64,000 nucleotides of DNA from Phycisphaerae bacterium (GCA_030372985.1 JAUCQB010000204.1:1-64000); one strand, 5' to 3'. Counted from the first letter of the stretch, positions 18,528 to 28,700 are shown. Notes: a model not told the origin generated them from the letters alone. Numbers and translations are program-made.

Positions 18528-19058
18528 CGCCCAGTCGGGGAGCTGCCAAGATCTATCACCGGCGACCTGAAACGCTGGTTCGGGTTGGAACGTACCACGA
18601 GTGACCGCAGCGGTTCGCATCCCGCCCGCGTCAGTCATAGAGTCGGCGAGTTGGGCCGGGTGTGCCAGGGTGAGCGTTCAACCCTTGAGGGGGGCTACTC
18701 GACATGGCTCAGGAAAGCCCGTTGAAACGGGCTCAATGTGAGGTAGCAGGAAAAAAAGGAACGAGTGCCCGACTGCGAACCAGCCGTCAAACGGCTGGCC
18801 TACTGGCCCTTCGGGAAAGACCGCTGAAGCGGCCTGTCTCAGGTCTGTGTCTGACGCCGACCCAGGAAACCACGATAAAAGCCGCGCATTCTGTCACGAA
18901 CCCGTCTCACCCCGGCCAACGGCTGACTCGAAGGTCGGCCGCCACACACAAAGGTAGAATGCCATAGACCGCCGTGCCAAGTACTTCCATTCTCCTCCGA
19001 CTTGCGATATACTCCGCGACCGAGCGGGTTCCCTTGTCCAACTTTTGCGGAGATCACC
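18528..19058. other. Intergenic region with palindromic repeats
   Basis: About 530 bp with no recognisable gene. Its middle part carries a cluster of short hairpins listed separately (18711-18840). A promoter for the small membrane protein is expected at the right end but is not evident. Confidence 0.4.
18711..18840. repeat. Cluster of three REP-like hairpins
   Basis: Three short inverted repeats share the pattern CCGYYRAARCGG: AGCCCGTTGAAACGGGCT (18716-18733), CCAGCCGTCAAACGGCTGG (18780-18798) and CCGCTGAAGCGG (18821-18832). The regular spacing and common core suggest a REP-type repeat unit rather than chance. Confidence 0.6.
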
Positions 19059-19235
19059 ATGAACTCGATTACAGGTGCGATTCTGATTCTTGCGGGCGTG
19101 GTGGCCGGGGCAAGCCGCATGGAGGAAATCGGCGTGGTACTCGGCGTTGTCGGATTCGTCTATCTGTCTGCGGGATTCTGGAAACGCCTGTGGGTAGAGG
19201 TCCCCGACAACGAACAAACGGAGAAACCGGCGTGA
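19059..19235 (+). CDS. Small membrane protein
   Basis: A 58-aa protein with two hydrophobic segments (residues 4-18 'TGAILILAGVVAGAS' and 23-40 'GVVLGVVGFVYLSAGFW') and a charged C-terminus. ATG 19059 follows a GCGGAGATC ribosome site; the open frame extends upstream but loses hydrophobic character. It resembles small unnamed membrane proteins, and no function can be assigned. It converges with the LysE-type gene. Confidence 0.6.
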   Translation: MNSITGAILILAGVVAGASRMEEIGVVLGVVGFVYLSAGFWKRLWVEVPDNEQTEKPA

Positions 19236-19269
19236 ACCCTGGTCTGTCGTGTCATGCCTGCGCACGCGC

Positions 19270-20001
19270 TCACTGCGCAGGTGACGAGGTCGATGCCGGC
19301 TGGGTTATGGGTGAAGAGGTCGGGGCCGAGGCTGGTGCGGTGTCGGGGAAGACGTACTTCACGCCGGATTCCTCGAAGAACGCCCCTACCGTCTGTTTGC
19401 CGGCATCGTAAACGAATCGCGAGCCAATGACGATGAGAGCAATGGCGCAGATACCCAGGATGATGGGCATACTCTTGCGGCCGAGCACCTGCGTGCCGCG
19501 ATGGCTGGCCTGCGACAGGATCTCCAGCCAGACGACATCACACAGCCAATGCACCACCGCGAAGATGATGAACGCGGTCGGGCCGAGTCTCTTGGCTTCC
19601 AGGCTGAGCCCGAGCCCCACCGTCGCCCACCAGAGCAGGAAGTAGGGGTTCGTAACCGTCAGAACGATGCCGATCCAGATGGGGTGGCTGTCCGCGTAGG
19701 GTGCCGCGATTTCTTCCTCCTGCTTTCGGAGGCCGGCGAGCATCTGCCCGCCCATGTGCAGCAGAAACGCCCCGCCGACCAGGCCGATGATGATCTGAGC
19801 GGCCGTGTATTGGAAAAGGGCCCCCGCGCCCGCAACGATGACCATCATCAGCGGGAACTCGACGATGCCGTGGCCGATGGCGATGAGCAGGCCGGCGTGG
19901 CGATTGCGCGTGCCGACGGCCAGAGTGGCGGCCGTAACCGGCCCGGGGGCCATCACGCCACTCAGCGAGACCAGAATGACCTGCCACAAAAACGCAAACA
20001 C
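19270..20001 (-). CDS. LysE/RhtB-family exporter
   Basis: A 243-aa inner-membrane protein with about six hydrophobic segments. The N-terminus 'GVMAPGPVTAATLAVG' is the LysE/RhtB signature, and 'TNPYFLLWWATVG' is the conserved central motif. The family exports amino acids or similar small polar molecules. The C-terminal 35 residues are a low-complexity Ser/Thr/Pro/Ala tail, longer than usual. The substrate cannot be deduced. Confidence 0.85.
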   Translation of the reverse strand: MFAFLWQVILVSLSGVMAPGPVTAATLAVGTRNRHAGLLIAIGHGIVEFPLMMVIVAGAGALFQYTAAQIIIGLVGGAFLLHMGGQMLAGLRKQEEEIAAPYADSHPIWIGIVLTVTNPYFLLWWATVGLGLSLEAKRLGPTAFIIFAVVHWLCDVVWLEILSQASHRGTQVLGRKSMPIILGICAIALIVIGSRFVYDAGKQTVGAFFEESGVKYVFPDTAPASAPTSSPITQPASTSSPAQ

Positions 20002-20205
20002 GAAACAGCAACTCCAACGATCCGATTTCTTGGCGAATAGCCAGGGGCCAATAGCACCTTCGCATATTGCCGGCCGCCGGCCCGGGAATCCGCTCCGGGG
20101 CCTTGTGCGTCGGGGATTCGGACCCTCATTATGGCCGAATGCCGAACGGATTCGGTCACCCGAGACAGCCCGGAAGCGATTCCGGGCCGAGCGGATTCAT
20201 GGCTA

Positions 20206-20241
20206 ATAGCTGAGAGCTAACAGCTAAGAGCTAATAGCTTT
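20206..20241. repeat. AGCTAAYAGC-type short repeat tract
   Basis: Several overlapping direct and inverted copies of AGCTAATAGCT / AGCTAACAGCT / AGCTAAGAGCT occur just past the stop of the nucleotidyltransferase gene. A related but decayed tract is at 32670-32697. Confidence 0.6.
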
Positions 20242-20242
20242 C

Positions 20243-20953
20243 TTATTCCTCCAACCTTGGTGCGATCTCGCGCTGGGCCTTCTTGAGGTCGGCCGGAAAG
20301 TCGATCTCGTGGCACGGCAGATCGGTGACGTCGACGGCCCTGATGGCGAATTCACCGCACAGCCGGTCTAGCCCGCGCTCGAAGTAGTCGGCGATCACGC
20401 CCTGCTGCTCGACCAGTTCGCTAAGCGTCCTGGCCAGGGCGGCGGCGACGTCGCCGTTCAGCCGGGCGACGCCCAGAAACTCGCCGCCGGCCTCAGCGGG
20501 CAGGATGGCCTTGCCGATCCGCACAACCAGCCCCTCGCGAACAATGACCTTCACTTCCTCCTCGCCGCAGGGGTGATTCTGAACGGCCAGCGCCGCCGGC
20601 GACGAATCATCGGCGAGCCGCCGGATGAGCCTCCGGTCGAACACCACGTCGGCATTGGTGTACCAGCACGTCCCCGTCAGGTACGACGCCGCCAGGTACA
20701 GCGAGTAGACCGTGTTCGTGGACGCGTATTGCTCGTTGACCACGAATGTGAAACGGCCGGGCCGCCCGGCCAGATGTTCGCGGACGCGATCCTGCTCATA
20801 GCCGACAACGACCACGTATTCTTCGATGCCCTCGGCTGACAACGCGGCGAGTTGACGGTGAATGATGCTCATTCCGCCGACGTCAAGCATGCACTTGGGC
20901 ACGGCTGCGCCCAGGCGACGACCTGCACCGGCGGCAAGAATGATCGCTTTCAT
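20243..20953 (-). CDS. Sugar-1-phosphate/choline-phosphate-type nucleotidyltransferase
   Basis: A 236-aa protein with the NTP-transferase signature 'MKAIILAAGAGRRLG' and 'PKCMLDVGG' at the N-terminus (nucleotide binding), 'VVVVGYEQD' and 'YTNADVVFD' (metal-binding Asp). It is closest in layout to the LicC-type cytidylyltransferases and to sugar nucleotidyltransferases. Its ATG overlaps the gpsA stop as ATGA, so the two are co-translated. That pairing suggests activation of a glycerol- or alcohol-phosphate for a surface polymer or lipid; this is inference. A longer upstream start is possible but would overlap gpsA further. Confidence 0.85.
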   Translation of the reverse strand: MKAIILAAGAGRRLGAAVPKCMLDVGGMSIIHRQLAALSAEGIEEYVVVVGYEQDRVREHLAGRPGRFTFVVNEQYASTNTVYSLYLAASYLTGTCWYTNADVVFDRRLIRRLADDSSPAALAVQNHPCGEEEVKVIVREGLVVRIGKAILPAEAGGEFLGVARLNGDVAAALARTLSELVEQQGVIADYFERGLDRLCGEFAIRAVDVTDLPCHEIDFPADLKKAQREIAPRLEE

Positions 20954-21924
20954 CCGTTGCTGGGGTATTCCATCAGGACCTGCTCGAGCCGCCGAAACGC
21001 GGCCTCGCACGGGTCTTCCACGATTGCCGAAATCGCGCTGAACAGCGGTACGCGCAGCCTCAACGCGGCCATTTCCGACACTGCCGAGGCAGTCATGGCC
21101 CCTTCAACGACCATGCCGACTTGGGAGAGAGCCTCCTTGAGCGGCGTCCCGCCGGCCAGCAGTTGTCCGAGCCGATAGTTACGGCTGTCAGGGCTCAGAC
21201 AGGTGGCCACCAGGTCGCCCAGGCCGGCGATGCCGAACACGTGGGCGCTGGAGATGCCCAGGAACTTGCCGACCTCGGCAATCTCTCGCAGGCCAAAGGT
21301 CAGCATCAGGCCCATGAAGTTGCAGCCCCACTTGCGGGCATCGATGACCCCGGCCCCGATGGCAAAAACGCCCTTCATCGCCGCGCATAACTCGACGTCC
21401 ACCGTATCGCGGGTCATATCCAGGTGAAAACGCTCGCTCCGCATGGCCTTGGCGACCTTGAGCAGCACGTGGACGTCCTCACAACCCAGAACGGCCTTGG
21501 CCGGACGGCCGGCGGCAATCTCCTTGGCGATGTTTGGACCGGACATCACGGCGATGGTCGCTTCCGGCACGATGGAGGCGATCACCTGGCTGCACGTGCG
21601 GAACGTGGCCCGCTCCAGGCCCTTGGAGGCGCTGACGATGATCGGGTAGGGCGGCTTGATCTTCTCGCGGATCTTCTGAGCCACCGGGCCCACCTGAGCC
21701 GACGGTACGACCACCAGTATGATGTCCTCGGCGGTCAGTGGCGAGCTGAACATCTCCTCGACGACGATCCCCGGCCGCTCGGCCCCGGCGGCACGCTTGA
21801 GCGACTCGACGGTCGGCCTGATGAACTCCTTCCGCTCGCACCACATCCGCAGCGGCTGCTCGGGGTTGAGCAGGCCCGCCAGCGTCGAGCCCCAGTTACC
21901 GGTGCCAATGATGACAAGACTCAT
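20950..21924 (-). CDS. gpsA: Glycerol-3-phosphate dehydrogenase [NAD(P)+]
   Basis: A 324-aa protein converting dihydroxyacetone phosphate to sn-glycerol 3-phosphate, the backbone of phospholipids. It shows the Rossmann start 'VIIGTGNWGSTLAGLL' (residues 4-19), 'SASKGLE', 'VMSGPNIAKEIA', the catalytic-region lysine in 'CAAMKGVFAIGAGV', and the C-terminal 'GIAGLGDLVATC' motif. The length is normal. It ends in an ATGA overlap with the nucleotidyltransferase gene. Confidence 0.95.
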   Translation of the reverse strand: MSLVIIGTGNWGSTLAGLLNPEQPLRMWCERKEFIRPTVESLKRAAGAERPGIVVEEMFSSPLTAEDIILVVVPSAQVGPVAQKIREKIKPPYPIIVSASKGLERATFRTCSQVIASIVPEATIAVMSGPNIAKEIAAGRPAKAVLGCEDVHVLLKVAKAMRSERFHLDMTRDTVDVELCAAMKGVFAIGAGVIDARKWGCNFMGLMLTFGLREIAEVGKFLGISSAHVFGIAGLGDLVATCLSPDSRNYRLGQLLAGGTPLKEALSQVGMVVEGAMTASAVSEMAALRLRVPLFSAISAIVEDPCEAAFRRLEQVLMEYPSNG

Positions 21925-22318
21925 GAGTGGGTTGGTCTATTAGTCCTTTAGTCTATTGGCCCATTAGTCTGTTAGTCACTGAATCTGGAATCCGTACGCG
22001 GTGCCGGGTCGACGGCTGTGCGCGAGCAGGCCGTTTCGGTCGACACCTGACATCGTTCAATCCGTTAGTTTACCGTTCAGTTGCACAAAATCCGAACAGG
22101 AGCAACCGGATGGAGCCCTGGAGACGGCCTGCTTCTCGACTTTCTTGGCTTGCACCAAAACACGACCTCCGGTGCACTTCGCCGTTCTCGACGGAACAAG
22201 CCCCATGTCCAATTCTGCATTCACCAGTCTTCATTCCCCCGGCGTTGCCGTATGCAACGCCCAGGTTTATATAGGCAGTCGCAGGCGGACGCAAACGGGG
22301 TGCCGGCCGATGTGCAGG
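21925..22318. other. Intergenic region with TTAGTC repeats
   Basis: 394 bp upstream of gpsA. At 21936-21977 there are several imperfect copies of the word TATTAGTC/TTAGTCTATT; the rest shows no gene. An 81-aa gene on the minus strand begins its stop at 22319. Confidence 0.45.
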
Positions 22319-22564
22319 TCATCGGGTTTGTCTGAGTGCCCGAGTTCGGCGATGGTTCTTGGGGATATCAATGGCAGTAACCAGCAACAAATCGATAATC
22401 TTGACAGCATCAGCGGAGGTTGCCACGGCTATGGTTCTGCCTCCCGGCGTGATCAACACGAGTTCCGGATTCCGCACGACAATCCGGTCGCCGTCAGCCA
22501 GTTGGAGGATGTAGGGGCGAAAAGGGGTCGCCTGCTGGACTGTTCGAAGCTGCTCGATGGTCAT
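22319..22564 (-). CDS. Small protein of unknown function
   Basis: An 81-aa protein starting MTIEQLRTVQQATPFRPY, with a compact beta-rich middle (ILQLADGDRIVVRNPELVLITPG) and 'IIDLLLVTAIDI' near the end. I recall similar short proteins as common in planctomycete genomes but know no function. The start is firm: AAGGAGGTC lies 5 nt before ATG 22564. Confidence 0.7.
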   Translation of the reverse strand: MTIEQLRTVQQATPFRPYILQLADGDRIVVRNPELVLITPGGRTIAVATSADAVKIIDLLLVTAIDIPKNHRRTRALRQTR

Positions 22565-22643
22565 ACAGACCTCCTTCAAGCATACAACTATTCTATCTCG
22601 CACTTGATGAATCGTCCACTTCAACGGAGTTCCAGCTTCGCCG

Positions 22644-23822
22644 GTGGGCCCCGGGCTCGCCGGGCTTGCTGCCCCGCCCAGGCTGGGTTACAACCCACGC
22701 GTGTCGCCTGAGCAACAGGCTCGGCCGTATTGCGGATTGATCGCCGTGGAAGAACCCCCAGCATTTCATGGCTTCACCAACACATCGTGCCACGACGAGA
22801 CGGCCGTCGCCCGACTGGCACCCGCCGACGCCTGCTCCCCTCCGCCCGACTGGTCAACGGTTGACTGGGATGTCCACTGCCCGCTGTGCGGGTACAACCT
22901 TCGCGGGCTGAATGTGCCGCGATGCCCGGAGTGCGGTTATCGCTTCGCATGGAAAGAGGTACTGGATCCCAACCGACGCGAGCACCCGTACCTCTTCGAA
23001 CACCATCCGGGCCGCAACTTCTGGTCGTTCCGCAAGACGGTGCGAGGGGCGATGCGGGCGAAGCGATTCTGGACCTCGCTGCATCCGGTGATGCCCTCGC
23101 GACCGGGACGACTGCTGGGGTATTGGCTGGCAACGCTTTTGTGCTTCGCAGGGGTGGCCATACTCACATTGTTCCCGAGAAGCATCTGCGAGCTTGCCTG
23201 GAACCTCATCGAAGGGCGACAAGCCTCGCCTTTCTCTTTGTTCAGAGGATTGTGGGGCTGGGGCAGGCCTCCTGCCGTCTTCGTCCCCGGCGCGACCCGG
23301 CTGCCTTCGGTAATCTGGGAGTTCCTGGCATCACTCACATGGGAGTGCAATCGTGTGGAAGAGCTGCTCTGGATGACAGCGATGCTGCTGTTTGTCTGGC
23401 CCTTGCTGACCCTGGCAGCTCTGAAGGCATTCCGCTGGTCGATGCGCCGGGCGAGAGTCAACAAGGTGCACGTGCGACGATGTGTGCTCTACAGCTTCGA
23501 CATGATCCCGCCCGCCTTGACGATGCTTCTGGCTCTGTTGCTTCTGCTTGGGCGGGTCACCTCCGGCAGCAACACAGGCTGGCATGAACCTTTCCTGCTG
23601 TGCTTGCCTTTCCTGTCGGTCGTGTTCTGCGCCCGCCGGCTGTACTGCGCGTATGCCCACTATCTGCGGTTTGACCACCCGTTCCTGACGGTGCTGACTT
23701 CACAGATCATGGTTCTGCTTGCGGTGCTGATCCTCTGGCTGCCTTGGCTGGTCGACGTGAGGCGGGGGTCCCAGTCGGCCTGGCTAAGGTCACTTATCGA
23801 GGTCATCCTCCTGCCGATCTGA
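22644..23822 (+). CDS. Zinc-ribbon multi-spanning membrane protein
   Basis: The open frame encodes up to 392 aa. After a non-conserved lead comes a zinc-ribbon, 'CPLCGYNLRGLNVPRCPECGYRF' in two parts (two CxxC knuckles), then about five to six hydrophobic segments (for example 'WLATLLCFAGVAILTLF', 'LTMLLALLLLLGRV'). A shorter paralogue lies at 48286-49032. The family is frequent in Planctomycetota and lacks a known role. The start is uncertain: the upstream 60 residues look non-coding and no clear ribosome site precedes an ATG, so translation may begin nearer 22750. Confidence 0.7.
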   Translation: MGPGLAGLAAPPRLGYNPRVSPEQQARPYCGLIAVEEPPAFHGFTNTSCHDETAVARLAPADACSPPPDWSTVDWDVHCPLCGYNLRGLNVPRCPECGYRFAWKEVLDPNRREHPYLFEHHPGRNFWSFRKTVRGAMRAKRFWTSLHPVMPSRPGRLLGYWLATLLCFAGVAILTLFPRSICELAWNLIEGRQASPFSLFRGLWGWGRPPAVFVPGATRLPSVIWEFLASLTWECNRVEELLWMTAMLLFVWPLLTLAALKAFRWSMRRARVNKVHVRRCVLYSFDMIPPALTMLLALLLLLGRVTSGSNTGWHEPFLLCLPFLSVVFCARRLYCAYAHYLRFDHPFLTVLTSQIMVLLAVLILWLPWLVDVRRGSQSAWLRSLIEVILLPI

Positions 23823-24255
23823 CCGGGACCGCGAACGGGGCTGCTGACGACCGTGGCGGTTGGGGGTCTGCGACCCGAGGGCCGGTGGACCGGCCAACCG
23901 GTAGCGAGCCTGTCAGGCTCAGCCGAAAAAAATCGCTGCAAACCTTTTTCGATTCCGGGTGTCTATTTGGTCACAGGGCTCACAAAGCCCAGTCCGATAA
24001 GTTCTTTCATAGGCGAGCTTTATGCGCGATTCTGGAATTCAGACCGCGGCGATGAGGCTGGGAAACGAGGTGAGGGGCGATCGTCCCGGAACGAACCTGT
24101 TAGATTTTGTTTGATGGTTGGCCGATGAACCAATATCATTAGGCAAGGACGTGATGTCCCGCTACTGGGTAGCCAAAGGGGTGCGGGCGGAGGGGTTGGA
24201 GCGAAGATTGCCATAAGCCGCCTGTGAACATCGCTAGACCGACGGGAGCAACTGC
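23823..24255. other. Intergenic region, no gene found
   Basis: 433 bp. It contains two short palindromes (23881-23895 and GAGCCTGTCAGGCTC at 23906-23920) and an otherwise unstructured stretch leading to the CAP-domain lipoprotein. No RNA gene or riboswitch could be assigned. Confidence 0.4.
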
Positions 24256-24840
24256 GTGAAAGCCGGGTCCTCACTTACGCTAACGATCCAACTGGCCCTG
24301 TCCATGGGGTCGGTATTCCTGGCAGGCTGCCCGAGCGCCTCTGACTTTGGCACGGGCACCCAGGTGGCCGGGCTGAAAACCGATTCAGAGGCCCTGCCGG
24401 AAGGCGGTTACACACCATCGAATGCGGATGTGCTGGTGGCCCGAATGCTCGAGCTGGTGAACAACGAGCGGACCGGCCGCGGCCTGCAGCCCCTGACATT
24501 GAACCCGATCCTCAGCCAGATGGCCGACGATTACGCGAAAGAGATGATCGAGTGCGGGTTCTTCTCGCACCTCAGCCCGACCGGCGAGGGCCCCGGACAG
24601 CGTGCGGTCAGCGCCGGTTATGTGTTTCTTGCCGTCGGAGAGAACCTGGCGGGAGGGCAGACCACACCCGAGCAGGCGATGGCCGACTGGATGAAATCGA
24701 CCGAAGGCCATCGAGAGAACGTTCTCTCCCCGCAGTGGAAGGAGATCGGAATCGCCGTGCGGGTAGGCGGCGAGTACGGCGTGTATTGGGTGCAGGAGTA
24801 CGGCAACCCGCCGACCAGCGTTCGGATCTCCGCGAACTGA
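24256..24840 (+). CDS. CAP-domain (SCP/PR1-like) lipoprotein
   Basis: A 194-aa protein with a lipoprotein signal (hydrophobic residues 8-21, lipobox LAGC with Cys at about 25) and a CAP domain at about residues 55-187. Conserved pieces are 'LELVNNERTGRGLQPL', 'HLSPTG', 'GENLAGG' and 'EGHRENVLSPQWKEIGIAV', which include the His/Glu residues of the CAP cleft. It starts with GTG 24256 after a GGGAG site. It probably sits on the outer or inner membrane facing the periplasm; bacterial CAP proteins are linked to surface binding or cell-wall functions. A good terminator follows 25 nt after the stop. Confidence 0.85.
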   Translation: MKAGSSLTLTIQLALSMGSVFLAGCPSASDFGTGTQVAGLKTDSEALPEGGYTPSNADVLVARMLELVNNERTGRGLQPLTLNPILSQMADDYAKEMIECGFFSHLSPTGEGPGQRAVSAGYVFLAVGENLAGGQTTPEQAMADWMKSTEGHRENVLSPQWKEIGIAVRVGGEYGVYWVQEYGNPPTSVRISAN

Positions 24841-24864
24841 TCCTCCAGGAACCAGACGATGGAC

Positions 24865-24890
24865 AACCGGCGACAAGCCGGTTTTAGTTT
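24865..24890 (+). terminator. Rho-independent terminator
   Basis: AACCGGC/GCCGGTT stem (7 bp, 5-nt loop) followed by TTAGTTT, 25 nt past the stop of the CAP lipoprotein gene. Confidence 0.75.
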
Positions 24891-25213
24891 GCGCGCGTGC
24901 TGTTTTCAGCAGACGATTCACGCGCACCGGCGGCCCCGGCTTCGCTAAAAGGCTGCGCCGTGGCAGGCAAGCCAGCAGTGGCACCCGGCTGGGCAGTAAG
25001 AAGCTTCAGGTGGTGTGACTGGCAGGCAAAGCATTTCCGTTCCCCACCGCTTCGCGATGGAGCACCCACCGGCACACAAGCCACCGGGCGCTTGGCCTGA
25101 TCTCGTCGATATCAGCGCCCGAGAACCGAGACGCCGCCGTCACGGTGATGGTGCAATTCCCGCCCCGGGCTATAATGCCGGTTGCATACGGCTTCCGCCG
25201 AGGACCGGGCAAC
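24891..25213. promoter_or_regulatory. Upstream region of the adenosyltransferase gene with a -10 element
   Basis: About 320 bp without a gene. A perfect TATAAT at 25171-25176, preceded by GC-rich sequence and a poor -35 region, is the best promoter candidate for the PduO-type gene starting at 25214. The same GCTATAATGC context occurs upstream of the SGNH hydrolase at 35509-35514. Confidence 0.5.
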
Positions 25214-25762
25214 ATGAGCCTCCACACGAGAACGGGTGACACAGGTGAGACCTCGCTGATCGACGGAAGTCGAGTGGCCAAGGACGATGCCCGGGTCTGC
25301 GCCTATGGAACGGTCGATGAGCTCAATTCCAGCCTCGGCTGGTGTCGAGTCGTGTGCGAGGGTGAGATTGTCCAAGCCATTATCGAGATACAGACCCAGC
25401 TCTTTCACGTCTGCTCAGAGCTGGCGACCCCCCCCACGGCCGACGACAAGTGGAGACACCTGGCAATCACTCAGGATCAGTGCCGGAGGCTTGAATCGCG
25501 AATCGACGAGGTCGAGGCAGGTGTCGGGCCGATTCGTCACTTCGTCTTGCCGGGGGGAACCGAGGCAGCGTGTCGGCTGCACATGGCCCGAGTCTGCTGC
25601 CGGCGAGCCGAGCGCAGCGTCGTCACCTTGCACCGCATCTCGCCGGTGCGACCCGAAGTGATGGTATACCTCAACCGTCTGGGCGATCTGCTGTATGCCT
25701 GGGCGCGGCTGGCGAACCGGCAGGCCGGCTGTCCCGAGATCCCGTGGAGATCCAACGCATGA
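25214..25762 (+). CDS. PduO-type cob(I)alamin adenosyltransferase
   Basis: A 182-aa protein that transfers the adenosyl group of ATP to cob(I)alamin, giving coenzyme B12. Signatures are the N-terminal ATP-binding 'TRTGDTGETSLIDGSRV.K' region, 'YGTVDELNSSLG', 'FVLPGGTEAACRLHMARVCCRRAER' (as two adjoining motifs) and the C-terminal 'YLNRLGDLLYAWAR'. It has the usual family length. ATG 25214 is chosen because the conserved N-terminus begins directly after it. Its TGA overlaps the ATG of the next gene as ATGA. The existence of B12-dependent enzymes in this organism is implied. Confidence 0.93.
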   Translation: MSLHTRTGDTGETSLIDGSRVAKDDARVCAYGTVDELNSSLGWCRVVCEGEIVQAIIEIQTQLFHVCSELATPPTADDKWRHLAITQDQCRRLESRIDEVEAGVGPIRHFVLPGGTEAACRLHMARVCCRRAERSVVTLHRISPVRPEVMVYLNRLGDLLYAWARLANRQAGCPEIPWRSNA

Positions 25763-28700
25763 CGTCAGAACCGACGCCCGTTTCGGGCGGCAACGCTCGC
25801 CCGAGGGCAAGCGTCTTCGACCGAATCATGATCGCGATCGTCGCCGTGAGCCTGGCGTCCACCTGTCTGCTGATCAGTGCCACGCATGGGAGCAAGACCG
25901 GCTATCAGGAGTGGGGCCCCGGGTCGGTCCTGCGAAACATCGTTGAGCTGCTCAACTTCAACTACGCCTTCCCGACCTCCAGCGGTTCGGAGGTGAAATG
26001 GCTCGCCCATGGGCTCGGAGTGGCAGCCGCGGTGCTGGCGGTCGCGGTCATGTGGTTCACGCGCAGCGGCGCTGCCCAGCCCGCGGCGAGCGCGGAACCG
26101 CAACCGACGCCTCCGGCCGGCGGGCGTCGGTTGTCTCGGGTCGCTTGGGCCCAGGTCGCGCTGGTGCTGCTGACCTTGTGGATGGTGGTCAGCTCCCAAT
26201 GGTCACCCTGGCCGGAGGCCAGTCTTGGGGAGAGCAGCCGGCAGGCCATCTGGACCATCTGGGCGCTGATTCTGGGGCGGGTGCTGACTCGACCGGCGGC
26301 TCGCGGAGTGGCGACGGCCATGACGGCCGTCCTGGTGGCGACGGCGGCCCTGGGAATCTGGTACCGCCACGAGCGAAGCCCATTCATGCGGCTGGAGTTT
26401 CCCATCGGCAACCCGGCGTTCATGGCCGCATGCCTGATTGTCGGCCTGTGCCTGGCAGGCGCGATTCTCTTCGGGTTGCTCGCCGAAACCATGGATCGTT
26501 CGCGCGAACGGAGATCGCCGCCCGCTCGGATGATCGCGGAAGCGGTTGGCGACCTGGGCGGCTGGTGGGTGGTCATCGGCGCCTTGGTCGGCGGGGCGGT
26601 CATGATGTGGGCGCTTCGGCTGACCGAGACGCGGGCGGCACAATGGGCGTTGGTCTTCGGCGCCGGGGTGGCGGTGTGGCTGGGCCTGGGCAAGCTGGGG
26701 CGATGGCTGCTGCCGGTCGGCGCGGTCGTGTTCGTGGCGGGGTTTGTGGCCCTGAACTGGTCGGCTCTGACCTCAGGGGTCACCGGGCGCGACGCCACGC
26801 TTCGCTTCCGTCTCTATGCCGGCCAATATGCGATCCAGCTTTTTTCGACCGCCCCCATCGTCGGCCACGGTCACGGCAGCTACATGCTTCTCGGCCAGGA
26901 GATGCAGGCGGCGGACGCGGAGAAGGATCCGGCCGCGTTCAGCGCCCCGGTGCTCGGAGACGCTCACAACGAGTGCCTTCAAATCGCGGCCGAGACGGGG
27001 CTGGTGGGCGTGACTCTCTATGCGGTCTTTCTGCTGATGACCTTCTTGGGCGCCCTGAATGCCTGGTCTCGGGCCAAGACGCCGCTGGATCAGTGGTTGC
27101 TGGCCGGGGCGCTGGCGGCCTTCGCGGCCGTCGTGGTGGAGGAACTGGCCGATGTCGGTCTGCGCAAACCGGGCCTGCCCGCCATTTTCTACACGACCGT
27201 CGGCCTGACGTGGGCTTTGTCGCTGAGACTGCCGGCGGCGGGTGAACCGGTCATCAGCGCTCAGCCCAAGCCGCTTCGGGTCGCGGGCCTGGCGGCGGGG
27301 ATTATCGCCTCGCTCGGGATCGGATGGGTGGTGTGGCGAGATTGGGAGGGGGCGCTGGCCGCATATCAGATCCTGGCCCGCGCCAACGAGCAGGAGTGGG
27401 ACGCCTCCATGAGAGCGGCCCAGATCGCGTCTTCCGGCCGGCTTTCCGTCGAGGACCATGTCGAGGCGTACTACGGCACGTCCCGTTCCGCGATGCTGGC
27501 CTCCGCCGACGCTCTGGAACGGTGCATGCGCGCCGCATCGCGCCTGCCGCGGGACGCCGAGCCTCCTGCGGGTCTGGTCGACATGATCCGCGAGGATGCC
27601 GAAGAGTTCAATCGATATGCATCCATCTGCGAGGCGACGGGCAAGAGCCTTCTGGTCACGATTCCGGGCTATCCTCGAATCGCGTGGATCCTTGCGGATC
27701 TTCAGTTCTACCGCCAGCAGATCGAGTTGATCGAACGGCAGGCGGGCCTCCGAGAGAATGTCCAGGATTACTCCAACGCGGTCCGCACGTTGCTGTTCCT
27801 TGAGCACAATCGCGACCCGCAGGACATGGCCGTCGCCATGAGGCTCATCGAGTTGTGCGGCGAAGAGTCGGTGGCCTACCGGCTCGATCTGTTGCGGCGG
27901 CCGCTGAGGCGCGGGCCGGTTCCGGTGCGTCAGACCAACCGTTTCGGCATCGACCGACTGGCGGATATCGAACCCTTGATGGGAACGATGATGAACGAGC
28001 AGGGCTTCGCGGAGGCGATGGAGAAGCTGCGGGGCGATGCCCAGCAGGCCATGTCCGCGAAGAGCGCCAATGACTGGGTAGACCCGTATGCCCCCGAGTC
28101 GCTCCGGCTGTTGGCCAGAGCCAGCAAGCTGGCCGGGCGTTTTGCCGAGGCCGCGGAACTGGCGGGCCAGGCGGCGGAGCTATCGAAACAACTCGGGGCC
28201 TTTTTCCCCGGGGCCGTCTCCAACGCCAGATTGGATCAGTCCCGCTATCTGATGTTTGAACAAAAGCCGTCGGAGGCGGTCGCAGCATGCGATCAGGCCA
28301 TCAAGGAATGGCCGAACGTTCGCGAACGAGAGCTTCAGCTTCAACCGGTTATGCAGACCCGGGCGATGTACATGCTCGCGGCCGACAGCGAGAAGGAGGC
28401 CCGCGAACTGCTCGGCAAATTGTATCCCGAGGCCGCGTCGAATGAACTTGATCAACTCCTTGGGGACGGCTACGTCGACCTGTGCCAGTCGTTCTCGGCG
28501 TTTCCGGTCCAGGCCCGCGCCGCCGCGTATGACCAGTGGCTGCAGCGGGCTTTGTCGCTGAACCCGAGTGATCGAGCGGCCCACGACCTGGCGGCCAGAC
28601 GGGCAGCCGAGCAGCAGGACAACGCGGCGGTCGTGGAACACGTCAAGGCGGTGATTCGCTTGTCATTCGAACAGAATGATGACGCCGGCGGTCTGCAATA

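Noticed and set aside
23960..24200. Possible c-di-GMP (GEMM) riboswitch upstream of the CAP lipoprotein
   Set aside because: Short words such as CACAGGGC and GGGTAGCC occur, but the order and the paired helices P1-P3 of GEMM could not be drawn.
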